A DNA stretch of 64,000 nt, taken from an uncultured Candidatus Saccharibacteria bacterium. GTDB lineage: Bacteria; Patescibacteriota; Saccharimonadia; Saccharimonadales; UBA4665. The notes beneath the pieces were generated by a model. The model was not told where the DNA came from. It did no database searches and saw nothing but the letters and a program-made list of their open reading frames with translations. Location: positions 1-64,000 of the forward strand of contig CALBGR010000021.1 of assembly GCA_937892705.1 (NCBI GenBank), written 5' to 3'. Positions 7,265 to 15,431 of the stretch are shown here, piece by piece (positions within the stretch are counted from its first letter, which is position 1; each line of letters starts with the position of its first letter). Both the position numbers and the translations under genes were made by a program.

Positions 7265-8563
7265 ATGATGAATATAGCGATTGTCGGATTTAATGCCGAA
7301 GGTCGTGCTTCCTACGAATACTTCAAGAAGCAGGGACACCATATAACGATTTGTGATCAAAATGCGAGCTTGGCTATTCCTGACGATGTGAACGCACAAC
7401 TCGGACCACACTATCTGGACAAGCTAGATCGCTTTGATCTAATTGTACGCACCCCCGGTCTGCAACCCAGTAAGATACTGGAACACAGCCCAAAAGTAAA
7501 ACGTAAAATCACCAGTGGCACTAATGAGTTTTTTAAAGCCTGTCCAACAAAAAATATCATTGGCGTAACCGGCACCAAAGGAAAAGGCACCACTAGTACA
7601 CTTATTGCACAGATACTGGAAGCTGCCGGCAAACGGGTACATTTAGGCGGTAATATCGGCGTGCCGGCACTAAGCTTTATCGACGACATTAAAAGTAACG
7701 ACTGGGTTGTGCTGGAACTTTCGAGCTTTCAGCTGATGGACCTTGCCTACTCGCCGCCAATAGCAGTATGTCTGATGGTAGTTTCTGAACACATGGACTG
7801 GCACAAGGATATGGACGAGTATATTCAGGCAAAACAAAACCTTTTTGCTCATCAAACTGCTGATGATATAGCAATTTATTTTGCAGAAAACGAAACATCA
7901 CGCCAAATTGCAAGTAAAAGCACAGGAAAGAAACTACCGTACTTCGCTTCACCCGGCGCCTATATAGAAGGTGGTTTTATAAAAATCGACAATCAAATAA
8001 TTTGCCAAACAAGAGAATTGCAGCTGCTCGGCGAGCACAACTGGCAAAATGTGTGCGCCGCAATTACTGCCGTATGGCAAATCACGAAAGACATAGATGC
8101 TATCCGCAAGGTTGTTACGACATTTTCCGGCTTGCCACATCGACTGGAATTTATACGAGAAGTAAATGGCGTCTCATATTACAATGACTCATTTGCTACT
8201 ACACCAGAGGCTGCTATAGTGGCGATGAACTCTTTTGAAGAGCCAAAACTGCTTATTTTAGGCGGATCAGATAAAGGAGCTTCGTACGACGAACTAGCTC
8301 AAGCAGTGGCAAACAACAAAGTGCGCGCAGTAATCGTCATTGGAGAAACGGGCCAGAAGATTAAGTTGGCACTTGGTGCAGCTGGATATCTAAGTGTGAT
8401 TGACGGACCAGACACAATGCAAGAAATTGTAGCGAAAGCATACGAATATGCCGAACCCGGTGATGTTGTACTGCTTTCGCCAGGCTCAGCAAGTTTTGGC
8501 ATGTTTCAGGACTATAAAGACCGCGGCGACCAGTTTAGGCAAGCTGTGCAAGCACTCGCGTAA
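7265..8563 (+). CDS. murD: UDP-N-acetylmuramoyl-L-alanine--D-glutamate ligase
   Basis: MurD adds D-glutamate to UDP-MurNAc-L-Ala in the cytoplasm, using ATP. The P-loop of the Mur ligases is clear (VTGTKGKGTTSTLIA), as are HMDWHKDMDEY, NWQNVCAAI, the FSGLPHRLEFI segment with NDSFATTPEAA, and the closing LLSPGSASFGMF. The length of 432 residues is normal. The gene follows two receiver genes with a 19-bp gap; two ATGs in tandem start it and no strong Shine-Dalgarno is visible. Its last 29 bp overlap the convergent murI gene, whose product makes the D-glutamate used by MurD. Confidence 0.95.
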   Translation: MMNIAIVGFNAEGRASYEYFKKQGHHITICDQNASLAIPDDVNAQLGPHYLDKLDRFDLIVRTPGLQPSKILEHSPKVKRKITSGTNEFFKACPTKNIIGVTGTKGKGTTSTLIAQILEAAGKRVHLGGNIGVPALSFIDDIKSNDWVVLELSSFQLMDLAYSPPIAVCLMVVSEHMDWHKDMDEYIQAKQNLFAHQTADDIAIYFAENETSRQIASKSTGKKLPYFASPGAYIEGGFIKIDNQIICQTRELQLLGEHNWQNVCAAITAVWQITKDIDAIRKVVTTFSGLPHRLEFIREVNGVSYYNDSFATTPEAAIVAMNSFEEPKLLILGGSDKGASYDELAQAVANNKVRAVIVIGETGQKIKLALGAAGYLSVIDGPDTMQEIVAKAYEYAEPGDVVLLSPGSASFGMFQDYKDRGDQFRQAVQALA

Positions 8564-9182
8564 GTTGTTTAACTACCGCTGCTTCAGGCTGCAGCACAAC
8601 TGCTCGCCCAAGTGCAATCCGCTCTACCATCTTTTCAATCCAATGATAATGCGTACAACCCATTACAATGACATCTGCACCGCGCTGAAGTGACTCCTCT
8701 ATAACATCCCGGATATGTGCTTGATCAATTGCATCTTCTTCAATCATAGACGCCCAGCGGCTACAATCTGGCTCAAGTACCGTAATATGCTGTGCATAGC
8801 GTTTTTTAAGCTCCTTATACCGTTTGCTTGCCAATGTGGTCGGCGTAGCGCAAACGGTAATAACATTTGTTTTTGTAAGCTTGGCGGCTGGCTTCACCAT
8901 CGGCTCAATACCAATAAGCGGCACCGACAAAGCCTTGCGCAGCTCCTGAATAATTGTGGTAGTGACCGTATTGCAGGCAATTACTATCACATCACATCCC
9001 TGCTCCACCAAGTCTTGGAGTATGGGCAGCACAAGCTCATACAATGTTTCAGGTGTTTTGGTACCATAGGGTACATTTTTACGGTCTTGTGCGTACACCA
9101 CCTGGTGTTCGGGTAGCGCTTTTCGTATCGCATTTGCAACAGAACGACCACCAACTCCAGAATCAAATACTCCTATCTTCAC
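8535..9182 (-). CDS. murI: glutamate racemase
   Basis: MurI converts L-glutamate to D-glutamate for peptidoglycan. The two catalytic cysteines are visible in VIACNTVTTT and VMGCTHYHWI, together with the N-terminal IGVFDSGVGG and the PYGTKTPE segment. At 215 residues it is shorter than the usual 250-280, mainly at the C-terminus. Its start overlaps the folD stop by 4 bp (ATGA), so folD and murI are one operon. Its end overlaps murD on the opposite strand. Confidence 0.93.
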   Translation of the reverse strand: MKIGVFDSGVGGRSVANAIRKALPEHQVVYAQDRKNVPYGTKTPETLYELVLPILQDLVEQGCDVIVIACNTVTTTIIQELRKALSVPLIGIEPMVKPAAKLTKTNVITVCATPTTLASKRYKELKKRYAQHITVLEPDCSRWASMIEEDAIDQAHIRDVIEESLQRGADVIVMGCTHYHWIEKMVERIALGRAVVLQPEAAVVKQLTRVLAQLA

Positions 9183-9988
9183 TGTTCTATACGACCCCTT
9201 GCAGCACGAATTACGTTATCAAATAAAGCACAGATGGTCAGCGGCCCCACCCCGCCTTTTGGAGGTGTTACCGTAAGGTCATCGCGCTCGTATACATCTG
9301 GATCAAGGTCACCTACTGTTTTACCGTCTTCTCCGGCAACACCCGCATCAACCACGATAGCCCCTCGCTTGAGCATAGCAGCATTAATCACTCCAGGACT
9401 ACCGGTCGCTGTAATCACAATATCAGCACTTGAAACTTTTGCCTGTAGATTATCAGTAGACTCGTCAACTGCCGAAACAGACACACCAGAATTTTTCAGT
9501 ATTCTCTCAAGCGGTGCACCTACCAGCTTACCGCGGCCAACAAGCAACACCTCTTTGCCCTGCAGATCGATATTATAACCAGCCAGCAGCCACAAAATAG
9601 CCATTGGCGTTGCTGGATCATATATAGCGCGCTTACCGAGCGCATCGACGTCTTTTTCAGGCGCCACCAAATCAACAATTTCATCAGTTTGCGATGGGTC
9701 TTCAAGTGGCAGCTGCACTATCACACCATGTACGCTTTCATCTTCATTGAGCTTTTGGATTAGCGAAGCAACTTCTGCTTGTTTCACCCGATGGATATCA
9801 ACATCAATCAAAATATCCTCGCCATACTGCGTTTTCATCCGCATATAGACTTCGATTGCCGGATGCTCAATAGTAACAACAATAGCTAGCTTCGGAAAAA
9901 TATGATGTGCCTGCCGCAAACCACGAACCTGCCGCGCCTGCCGCTCTTTGATGAAGCTTGCCAGCTCACTGCCATTTAACAATTTCAT
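9179..9988 (-). CDS. folD: bifunctional methylenetetrahydrofolate dehydrogenase/cyclohydrolase
   Basis: FolD interconverts 5,10-methylene-, methenyl- and 10-formyl-tetrahydrofolate. The family features present are the Tyr-x3-Lys pair in EVYMRMKTQYGED, GVIVQLPLE, PEKDVDAL, the NADP-binding VGRGKLVGAPLERIL, ITATGSPGVI and the end motif TPPKGGVGPLT. The N-terminal VGDDPAS loop is altered (TIEHPAIE). It is 269 residues long, slightly short. It is first in an operon with murI and works with GlyA (21053-22330), which makes methylene-THF. Confidence 0.93.
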   Translation of the reverse strand: MKLLNGSELASFIKERQARQVRGLRQAHHIFPKLAIVVTIEHPAIEVYMRMKTQYGEDILIDVDIHRVKQAEVASLIQKLNEDESVHGVIVQLPLEDPSQTDEIVDLVAPEKDVDALGKRAIYDPATPMAILWLLAGYNIDLQGKEVLLVGRGKLVGAPLERILKNSGVSVSAVDESTDNLQAKVSSADIVITATGSPGVINAAMLKRGAIVVDAGVAGEDGKTVGDLDPDVYERDDLTVTPPKGGVGPLTICALFDNVIRAARGRIEQ

Positions 9989-10042
9989 TTAATTTATTGT
10001 AACAGAGATGTACTAGAGTAAAAATAACGTATACTAGTAAAA

Positions 10043-10399
10043 ATGACTACTAAAAACCCTGTAATAATTCATCAGCCATCTAAAACCGACCTACTGTTTG
10101 AAATCATCGGGTTGCAAACGGCACGCGGAAGAGTCCTCTTTTTTGGGATTGTTAGTATCTGTGTGTATCTACTACCGGTAAATACACTGAAAAACTTCTC
10201 TCTTTGGAATCTACTTGATATCCACTCACCGTCTATCGGTCTCACTCGGGCATATCATTATGTACTGCATGGTGACTTTGCCAAAGCATGGGAACAAAAT
10301 GATTTTATATTTGTAGTACTTATTGTCGGTATACCCATAATCGTAAAAGACGTATACAATGTTACCCAGCAAATAATAATTGGGAGATATTTTTCATGA
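10043..10399 (+). CDS. DUF2752 small membrane protein
   Basis: The protein is 118 residues with hydrophobic helices near 32-50 and 88-107. The DUF2752 signature is recognisable (SPSIGLTRAYHYVLHGDFAKAW), although the usual CPxCG before GLTRA is replaced by SPS, so the paired cysteines are lost. The function of the family is unknown. A TATACT box ends 7 nt before the ATG and no Shine-Dalgarno is visible, which suggests a leaderless mRNA. The stop overlaps the next start as ATGA, so it is co-transcribed with the TM2 gene. The two families are often neighbours, which supports the call. Confidence 0.75.
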   Translation: MTTKNPVIIHQPSKTDLLFEIIGLQTARGRVLFFGIVSICVYLLPVNTLKNFSLWNLLDIHSPSIGLTRAYHYVLHGDFAKAWEQNDFIFVVLIVGIPIIVKDVYNVTQQIIIGRYFS

Positions 10400-10751
10400 A
10401 TGACGAAAATCAGAATAACCAGGCACCTAACTCAACCATTCCACCGCAGCCTGGACAGTTTCAAAGTGCTAATCCGCAATCCAATTATCGACCATATGAA
10501 AACCACCAATAGGTCCTACCCCACAGCCAGGTTTTCAGCCACAAGACGGACAAAAAGACTTTTTGGTTGCAATTCTACTCTCAATTTTCGCTGGTACTAT
10601 TGGCGTAGATCGTTTCTACCTCGGCTACACCGGACTCGGTATATTGAAACTTATCACAATTGGCGGCTGTGGTATCTGGTATATTATAGACATCATTTTG
10701 ATTGCTACAGGCAAATTGAAAGACGCAAAAGGCCAGCCGCTCAAGCACTAA
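10396..10751 (+). pseudogene. TM2-domain membrane protein, broken by a -1 frameshift
   Basis: ATG 10396 opens a Gln/Asn/Pro-rich N-terminus (MNDENQNNQAPNSTIPPQPG) that meets TAG at 10510. The second frame then continues as PPIGPTPQPGFQPQDGQKDF and a textbook TM2 domain: LSIFAGTIGVDRFYLGYTG, a second helix, and IIDIILIATGKLKDAKGQ, ending at 10751. Adding one A to the four-A run at 10499-10502 joins the two frames without loss. TM2 proteins with such a linker are common, so the fused product is almost certainly the ancestral one. The cause is either a sequencing indel or a real loss or slippage site. Confidence 0.75.
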
Positions 10752-10854
10752 TTACATATCAGCAAAAACCTGCGGGCACTAACCAAAATATACGGCAAAA
10801 GGAGTATTGCATACTTCGCCTTAATCTGTTAAAATAGCTCCGTTGCCCGCAAGT

Positions 10855-10931
10855 GGGTCATTAGCTCAGCTGGTTAGAGCACCTGCCTTTTAAGCAGGGT
10901 GTCCTGGGTTCGAGTCCCAGATGACCCTCCA
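10855..10931 (+). tRNA. tRNA-Lys (TTT)
   Basis: A complete cloverleaf: acceptor GGGTCAT/ATGACCC, D arm AGCTCAGCTGGTTAGAGC, anticodon stem CCTGC/GCAGG around CTTTTAA (anticodon TTT), and T arm TGGGTTCGAGTCCCA. CCA appears encoded after a T discriminator. It is nearly identical in its anticodon and T arms to the second tRNA-Lys at 62902-62978. Confidence 0.95.
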
Positions 10932-10972
10932 AATTAAGAGCCCTACACGAAGAAAGGTAGGGTTTTTAATTT
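10931..10972 (+). terminator. rho-independent terminator after tRNA-Lys
   Basis: CCCTAC (10941-10946) and GTAGGG (10957-10962) form the stem. It is extended by AAATTAA against TTAATTT, and a T-run follows at 10963-10967. Confidence 0.75.
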
Positions 10973-11002
10973 GCCTCTTGTCATTTTTGTTATAGTTAGT
11001 TT

Positions 11003-11392
11003 ATGACAAAAATCAGCATCGAAGAAGATTGCGGCAATGCGCCAAAGAAGACATTTATTAAAGATTTTCTTATTGCAACTACAACCGAGAATATCAATGA
11101 CGCACTTGAGATGATAACCGATGATATCTCCATCAACACACCGGGTCAAACATTGGCGCATGGTAAAGAGGAAGCAGAACAATTATTTCGTAGCAACACT
11201 GCCAAAAATAAAGTATCGGAACTTATAGTGAAAAATATTCTTTCGCACGGCGACAAGGGTGCAGCTGATGGAGTTATGAGGTTTACAGACGACAGCAAAG
11301 TTGCTTTTTGTCACATATATACCTTTAGCAGCCACAAAAAGGATGCAAAGATAAAAACAATCACATCTTATTCTGTAAAAGCTATTCTGTAA
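11003..11392 (+). CDS. SnoaL-like / NTF2-fold protein
   Basis: The protein has 129 residues. The pattern of an N-terminal helix with FLIATTTENINDALEMITDDISINTPG, then GKEEAEQLFRSN and the strands carrying VMRFTDDSKVAFCHIYTFSS, is typical of small SnoaL-like proteins of the NTF2 superfamily. Members bind small hydrophobic molecules or are polyketide-type cyclases or isomerases; the substrate cannot be told here. A TATAGT box ends 6 nt before the ATG with no Shine-Dalgarno, again consistent with leaderless transcription. It stands alone after the tRNA-Lys terminator. Confidence 0.6.
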   Translation: MTKISIEEDCGNAPKKTFIKDFLIATTTENINDALEMITDDISINTPGQTLAHGKEEAEQLFRSNTAKNKVSELIVKNILSHGDKGAADGVMRFTDDSKVAFCHIYTFSSHKKDAKIKTITSYSVKAIL

Positions 11393-11497
11393 AAGCATAA
11401 CAAGACGCCGCGGAAGTTGATATTTTATTAATTTTATGTTACAATAATAAGATAGATATCTGTTATTCTAAATCGCCTTATCTCTTATGGTATAAAA

Positions 11498-12001
11498 ATG
11501 GCAACCGCTGAAAAATTTTCAACCAGAGAATCCAAAAACACCGAAAACTACGACACACAACGTCGAGAGTGTCATAATCGCGCCTTCGATCTTGCCGTGG
11601 AGACACTTCGATACATGGGGAAACCGATAGTTGTTGATAAACCTGGCTACAAAGTTCGTCGACTTCGAACTACAAACTGGGTACCCTATAGGCCACCAGA
11701 CGCTCCTGAAATTTACACAAATGTACGTCTTCAGTATGTAGAAATTGGTGATACTGAATATAACCTGCCGGTTAAACGATTTGAAATATACGCTGAAGAT
11801 AGCGTGATGCAATCTGACTCATCAACGACGCTCGTAGCAACACTGGAAAATCCCGCTACAGGAGCTTCTGCGATTGCCTATGAAGGCCGTTATATTCCAA
11901 CCAAATATCGTCCAAAACTTGATGAAATAGTTGTTGATCTCGTGCAGCATATACGTGACACCGTACAAGCCGAAAGTGTTTATAGAAACTATATTAGTTA
12001 G
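11498..12001 (+). CDS. hypothetical protein
   Basis: A 167-residue soluble protein, rich in Tyr, Arg and Glu, with no signal peptide or membrane helix and no family I recognise. Alternating hydrophobic residues in its middle (NVRLQYVEIGDTEYNLPVKR and SSTTLVATLENPA) suggest a beta-rich core, with an N-terminal helix near 28-40. It ends by overlapping the convergent RRM gene by 4 bp. Transcription probably starts in the AT-rich stretch 11430-11490. Codon use is like its neighbours, so it is likely a real gene. Confidence 0.6.
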   Translation: MATAEKFSTRESKNTENYDTQRRECHNRAFDLAVETLRYMGKPIVVDKPGYKVRRLRTTNWVPYRPPDAPEIYTNVRLQYVEIGDTEYNLPVKRFEIYAEDSVMQSDSSTTLVATLENPATGASAIAYEGRYIPTKYRPKLDEIVVDLVQHIRDTVQAESVYRNYIS

Positions 12002-12264
12002 CGCCGCTTACGAGATGTTTGTGGACGAGCCTCACTTACTACAAGCTTTCGGCCGCCAAATTCTGACCCATGAAATTTTTGTATAGCAGCCTTGGCGTCG
12101 TCGTCATTTTCGTACTCCACAAAGCCAAAACCTTTGGAACGACCTGTTTCGTGATCGATAATAAGCTTTGTGGATGTTATGGTGCCTGCTGCTGCAAAAA
12201 ACTGCGCAAGCTCTTCTTCGGTGGTGCTATACGGTAATGAGCCGATAAATAATTTTGTTGCCAT
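11998..12264 (-). CDS. RRM-domain RNA-binding protein
   Basis: This 88-residue protein is a single RNA recognition motif with RNP2 LFIGSLPY near the N-terminus and RNP1 SKGFGFVEY at about 44-52, plus a short Arg/Lys-rich tail (SRKRR). Bacterial proteins of this type bind single-stranded RNA and are often cold-induced. The start is supported by AAAGGAG 8 nt upstream. The leader is over 100 nt long with a stem-loop at 12284-12320, resembling the leaders of cold-shock and Rbp genes. It stands alone and is convergent with the hypothetical gene upstream in coordinates. Confidence 0.9.
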   Translation of the reverse strand: MATKLFIGSLPYSTTEEELAQFFAAAGTITSTKLIIDHETGRSKGFGFVEYENDDDAKAAIQKFHGSEFGGRKLVVSEARPQTSRKRR

Positions 12265-12283
12265 GATAATACTCCTTTATGCT

Positions 12284-12320
12284 CGGAGGTAACATGGCAA
12301 ACCAGTTAGCTGCTCCTCGG
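12284..12320 (-). promoter_or_regulatory. stem-loop in the 5' leader of the RRM gene
   Basis: In the minus-strand RNA, CCGAGGAG and TAAC-TGG pair with CCA, GTTA and the CCTCCG segment around a TTTG loop. It lies about 20 nt upstream of the start codon and covers a GAGG-like sequence, so it could affect ribosome access. Confidence 0.35.
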
Positions 12321-12421
12321 AACGATACTTTTTACTACTTCCTAGAAATTTTCACCCAGCAGCTAGTCTTTCTAGTAGCTTGACTATATCACACTCTTAA
12401 AAATATTGACATAAAAAATTT

Positions 12422-12680
12422 CTAAACTTTTGTAAAACGCGGTACTGTTTTGCCCTGCCACTCTACTGTTTTGAGCCAGTTTGCTACGGAGCGAATCCAC
12501 GTAAGTTTTTCGCCATATTCTGCTTGATACACGACACTTGGTTCGAGTGTTGCTTTAGAAAGCGCAATGGAAATGACTTTGTAGAGTCTGTTTTCGTAAT
12601 GTTTATACTGCGCGCCAACAGCAACCTGCTGCTGAGCTTTGGCAAGTCTTTGTTGTAGTGCTTTTTGAGATACGTCTCAT
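12422..12680 (-). pseudogene. DUF1653 protein, frame broken near its N-terminus
   Basis: The minus strand encodes a full DUF1653 domain: VGAQYKHYENRLYKVISIA, then VVYQAEYG, TWIRSVANWLKTVEW and GKTVPRF before TAG at 12422. This frame has no ATG, GTG or TTG upstream of the domain. ATG 12680 starts MRRIS in another frame, and removing one A from the five-A run (T12662-T12666 on the plus strand) joins them. TATAAT lies 8 nt before that ATG. DUF1653 proteins are small, single-domain and of unknown function. Either the gene is dead, the base is a sequencing error, or a non-standard start is used. Confidence 0.65.
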
Positions 12681-12780
12681 ACCAAGTGATTATACGCTTA
12701 GTGTATGAGTATGTGTGAAAGATTTTACTGTCAAAACAACGTCTCTTTTTCATACTACACATAAACCCTAAAGGAGGAGT

Positions 12781-13563
12781 ATGAAGGCACTATGGAAAGG
12801 ATACGTCGTTCTCGGACAACTCGGCATACCAGTACGCCTTTACAGTGCTACGCAAAAATCGGGCGTAACGTTCGTACAACTCCATGAAAAAGATAGTTCG
12901 CCAGTTGAACGCCCGCTGTTTTGTAAAAAAGAAAATCGGGAAATTTCTAGCCATGAAACTATTCGCGGTGTCGAGTACGAACCGGGTAAATATGTCACAT
13001 TTACCGAGCAAGAATCGGAGCGATCCTCCAACACAGAAACCAAAGCAATTACCATAAAACAATTTTGTGTACCAAATCAGATAGCACCGCATTACTTTGA
13101 AAAACCCTACTACCTGGCGCCCGCCAAAGGCGGTGAACGGGGATACGCGCTCTTGCGTGATGGGCTGTCTCAAACCGGCATGGTAGCATTTGGACAATAT
13201 TATTTTTACGGTAGTGAGCATATTGGAGTTATTGGAACGCTAGAAGACGTACTAGTACTCTATAAGCTTCGTTATGCTGACGAATTAGTGCCTCGAAACC
13301 AGATAAAAACTCCTCCGCTCTCACGACCAAACCCTGCTGAACTCGACATGATGAAAGCGGCCATTGAGCGATACAGCGGACCGCTGCATATACGGGATTA
13401 TCACGACGAATATACCGAGTATATAAAGCAACTCAGCGAATACAAGATAAAAGGACTACCAATGCCAAAACCCGAGCAAGTACCTGCGCATGCTACCCCA
13501 GAAAGCGAAATTCATGCCGCACTGGATCAGATACTCAGCCGCAAACAACGCACTATTCAGTAA
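12781..13563 (+). CDS. ku: Ku-type DNA end-binding protein of non-homologous end joining
   Basis: Bacterial Ku forms a ring homodimer on broken DNA ends and recruits ligase LigD. The 260-residue protein shows the Ku N-terminal pattern (ALWKGYVVLGQLGIPVRLYS), then FVQLHEKDSSPVERPLFCKKENREI, GVEYEPGKYVTFT, the PHYFEKPYYLAPAKGG segment and YALLRDGLSQTGMVAFGQ. A strong AAAGGAGGAG precedes the ATG. The C-terminal tail is short. No LigD or ATP-dependent ligase is in this window, so the joining partner must lie elsewhere. It is divergent from the broken DUF1653 gene. Confidence 0.93.
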   Translation: MKALWKGYVVLGQLGIPVRLYSATQKSGVTFVQLHEKDSSPVERPLFCKKENREISSHETIRGVEYEPGKYVTFTEQESERSSNTETKAITIKQFCVPNQIAPHYFEKPYYLAPAKGGERGYALLRDGLSQTGMVAFGQYYFYGSEHIGVIGTLEDVLVLYKLRYADELVPRNQIKTPPLSRPNPAELDMMKAAIERYSGPLHIRDYHDEYTEYIKQLSEYKIKGLPMPKPEQVPAHATPESEIHAALDQILSRKQRTIQ

Positions 13564-13578
13564 CAATAAAAATCTTTA

Positions 13579-15180
13579 CTACCTATTTTCAATGACGGTA
13601 TCTATAAGCTCGTCATCTTCACCTTTCTTATGATGGTGTGGCAACCAAATGGCCGCAACAACCGCTGCAACAGCAACAATACCTGCTGCAACGAGCATGG
13701 ACTGTGACATGCCGCTCATCCAAGCAGCTTTAGCAGCCATTGCCAAGTCACCACCAACACTACCCATTTTATCGGCCACTGACAATGCACCGGCAAGCGA
13801 ATTGGTAGTAACTTCCTGCATATGCGACGGTAAACCAGTCAGTGCGTTAGTAATTTTTGCAGTGTAGTCTGAACTTAAAATTGCTCCCAATACTGCTATG
13901 CCTAATGATCCACCGAGCTCTCGAGCAGTATTATTCATTGCCGAACCCATACCTGCACGGTTACGCGGAATTGCCGACATAAGCATATTGGTTGCCGGTG
14001 TCATCGTAAGCGACATACCCACCATCATCACCAACATACCGCCAACCACCTGCCAATACGAAGGTACTACCGGCCACTGTGACATGATAAGAAATGCAAT
14101 TGATACAAGCGTAAGCCCAGCGGCGACCGTCCAACGTACTCCAACTTTCTTTACTATATTTGGCACAAATGGCGCAGTAAGCATCATAAGCATCATTATC
14201 GGCAACATCCTAATAGATGACTCCATGGTGCTATAGCCCATAATGAGCTGGAACAATTGACTCATGGAGAAGAAAATACCCATCAGCGCAAAGAACACAA
14301 GCATTATAGATAGCGCAGAAACTGAAAATGCATGGTTTTTAAATAAGCGAAGATCAAGCATCGGGTGTTCTATGCGCAGCTGTCGCCAAATAAAAGCGCC
14401 AAGTCCTAGCACACCGACTGCCAGCGCAGCCAACACAGTCGTATCATCTAGTCCGTGTGAAGGCGCCTCAATGATACCGTATATCAAGCCAAATAGTCCT
14501 ACCACCGACAATACGCCGCTCAAAAAATCAACCGGCGTATGATGTTCGTCACGAGAGTTCGGCACTAACAATTGGTTCAGTACAAACCCTATACCGCCCA
14601 CAATCAAACTGAAGTAAAATACCGAATGCCACGAAAAGTGCTCCAACAAAAACCCCGTCACAATCGACCCGAGCGCTATCCCGCCACCAGCAACACCAGA
14701 CCAAATTGCAATTGCCCGTGCACGTTCATGGCGCGGAAATACATTACCAATCACCGACAGTGTCGTCGGCATCACCATAGCCGCCCCAATACCCATAATG
14801 GCACGTGCAACGATAAGCTCAATACCAGACCCGGCAATAAACGCAGCATATAGTGTGGCAAGCAAAAATATTGCAAGCCCAATTTGCATCACCGTCTTTC
14901 GACCGTAATGATCAGCAAGGGCGCTTGCGGTAAACATCAGACTTGCAAAAATAAGCACATAAATATCTACCACCCATGTAAGCTGCAACGAGGTAAGGTC
15001 CAGGTCACGTGCTAAAGTTGGCAGTGCAAGGTTAAGACTACTATTGCCTACGGTTACAAGCATCAAACCTAGACACAGTACCGCCAAGATCTTCCATCGT
15101 CTTGCATATACAGCTGGCTCAATACCGTCCACATCTTCTGTAGACAATGTAGCTTTAAGTTTGCGTCTTATTTTTTCCAT
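13579..15180 (-). CDS. DHA2-family MFS multidrug exporter (EmrB/QacA type)
   Basis: A 533-residue inner-membrane antiporter with about 14 hydrophobic helices. MFS motif A is clear after the second helix (ALADHYGRKTVMQ). The N-terminal NSSLNLALPTLARDL and the TWVVDIYVLIFASLMF segments are typical of the drug:H+ antiporter-2 group, as is the glycine-rich helix WSGVAGGGIALGSIVTGFLL. A strong AAGGAGGAGA precedes the start. Upstream at 15203-15214 is TTGAC-AC-GTCAA, a small inverted repeat suitable for a TetR/MarR-type repressor, although no regulator gene is adjacent. The substrate is unknown. Confidence 0.9.
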   Translation of the reverse strand: MEKIRRKLKATLSTEDVDGIEPAVYARRWKILAVLCLGLMLVTVGNSSLNLALPTLARDLDLTSLQLTWVVDIYVLIFASLMFTASALADHYGRKTVMQIGLAIFLLATLYAAFIAGSGIELIVARAIMGIGAAMVMPTTLSVIGNVFPRHERARAIAIWSGVAGGGIALGSIVTGFLLEHFSWHSVFYFSLIVGGIGFVLNQLLVPNSRDEHHTPVDFLSGVLSVVGLFGLIYGIIEAPSHGLDDTTVLAALAVGVLGLGAFIWRQLRIEHPMLDLRLFKNHAFSVSALSIMLVFFALMGIFFSMSQLFQLIMGYSTMESSIRMLPIMMLMMLTAPFVPNIVKKVGVRWTVAAGLTLVSIAFLIMSQWPVVPSYWQVVGGMLVMMVGMSLTMTPATNMLMSAIPRNRAGMGSAMNNTARELGGSLGIAVLGAILSSDYTAKITNALTGLPSHMQEVTTNSLAGALSVADKMGSVGGDLAMAAKAAWMSGMSQSMLVAAGIVAVAAVVAAIWLPHHHKKGEDDELIDTVIENR

Positions 15181-15202
15181 TCTCCTCCTTATTTGTTAAC
15201 TA

Positions 15203-15214
15203 TTGACACGTCAA
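15203..15214. promoter_or_regulatory. possible operator upstream of the MFS gene
   Basis: TTGAC and GTCAA are separated by 2 nt, and the site is flanked by a direct repeat of ACTATT. It lies between the exporter's Shine-Dalgarno and its likely promoter, a usual place for a repressor site. Confidence 0.25.
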
Positions 15215-15330
15215 CTATTTTACACACTTCACTCCCGTTCAGTCCCATCAAAACAGAGACAGCTTTATGATTTAGTAAAAACAAATCCACAAAATAATCG
15301 AAAAACTTAACCCTCGTCAGCACACCCTCA

Positions 15331-15368
15331 AATAATTCTTAAATTCTCTTTAAAAGTGTTGTATATAT
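15331..15368 (+). promoter_or_regulatory. promoter region of the surface-protein gene with a TTCTTAA-N7-TTAA element
   Basis: AATAATTCTTAAATT (15331-15345) is identical to 62069-62083, and both are followed by TTAA after 7 nt. A TATATATTA stretch downstream could serve as the -10. The shared 15-mer in front of two unrelated genes suggests a common regulator binding site. Confidence 0.3.
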
Positions 15369-15431
15369 TACGTCCATGCTCTATTATATTGATGAAATTT
15401 ATAGGAGGATAGAAATAAGAGGATAGAACTT

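Noticed and set aside
12383..12411. Minus-strand promoter for the RRM gene with TGTCAA as -35
   Set aside because: TATAGT is acceptable but TGTCAA matches the -35 consensus poorly; the TTGACA seen there is on the other strand.
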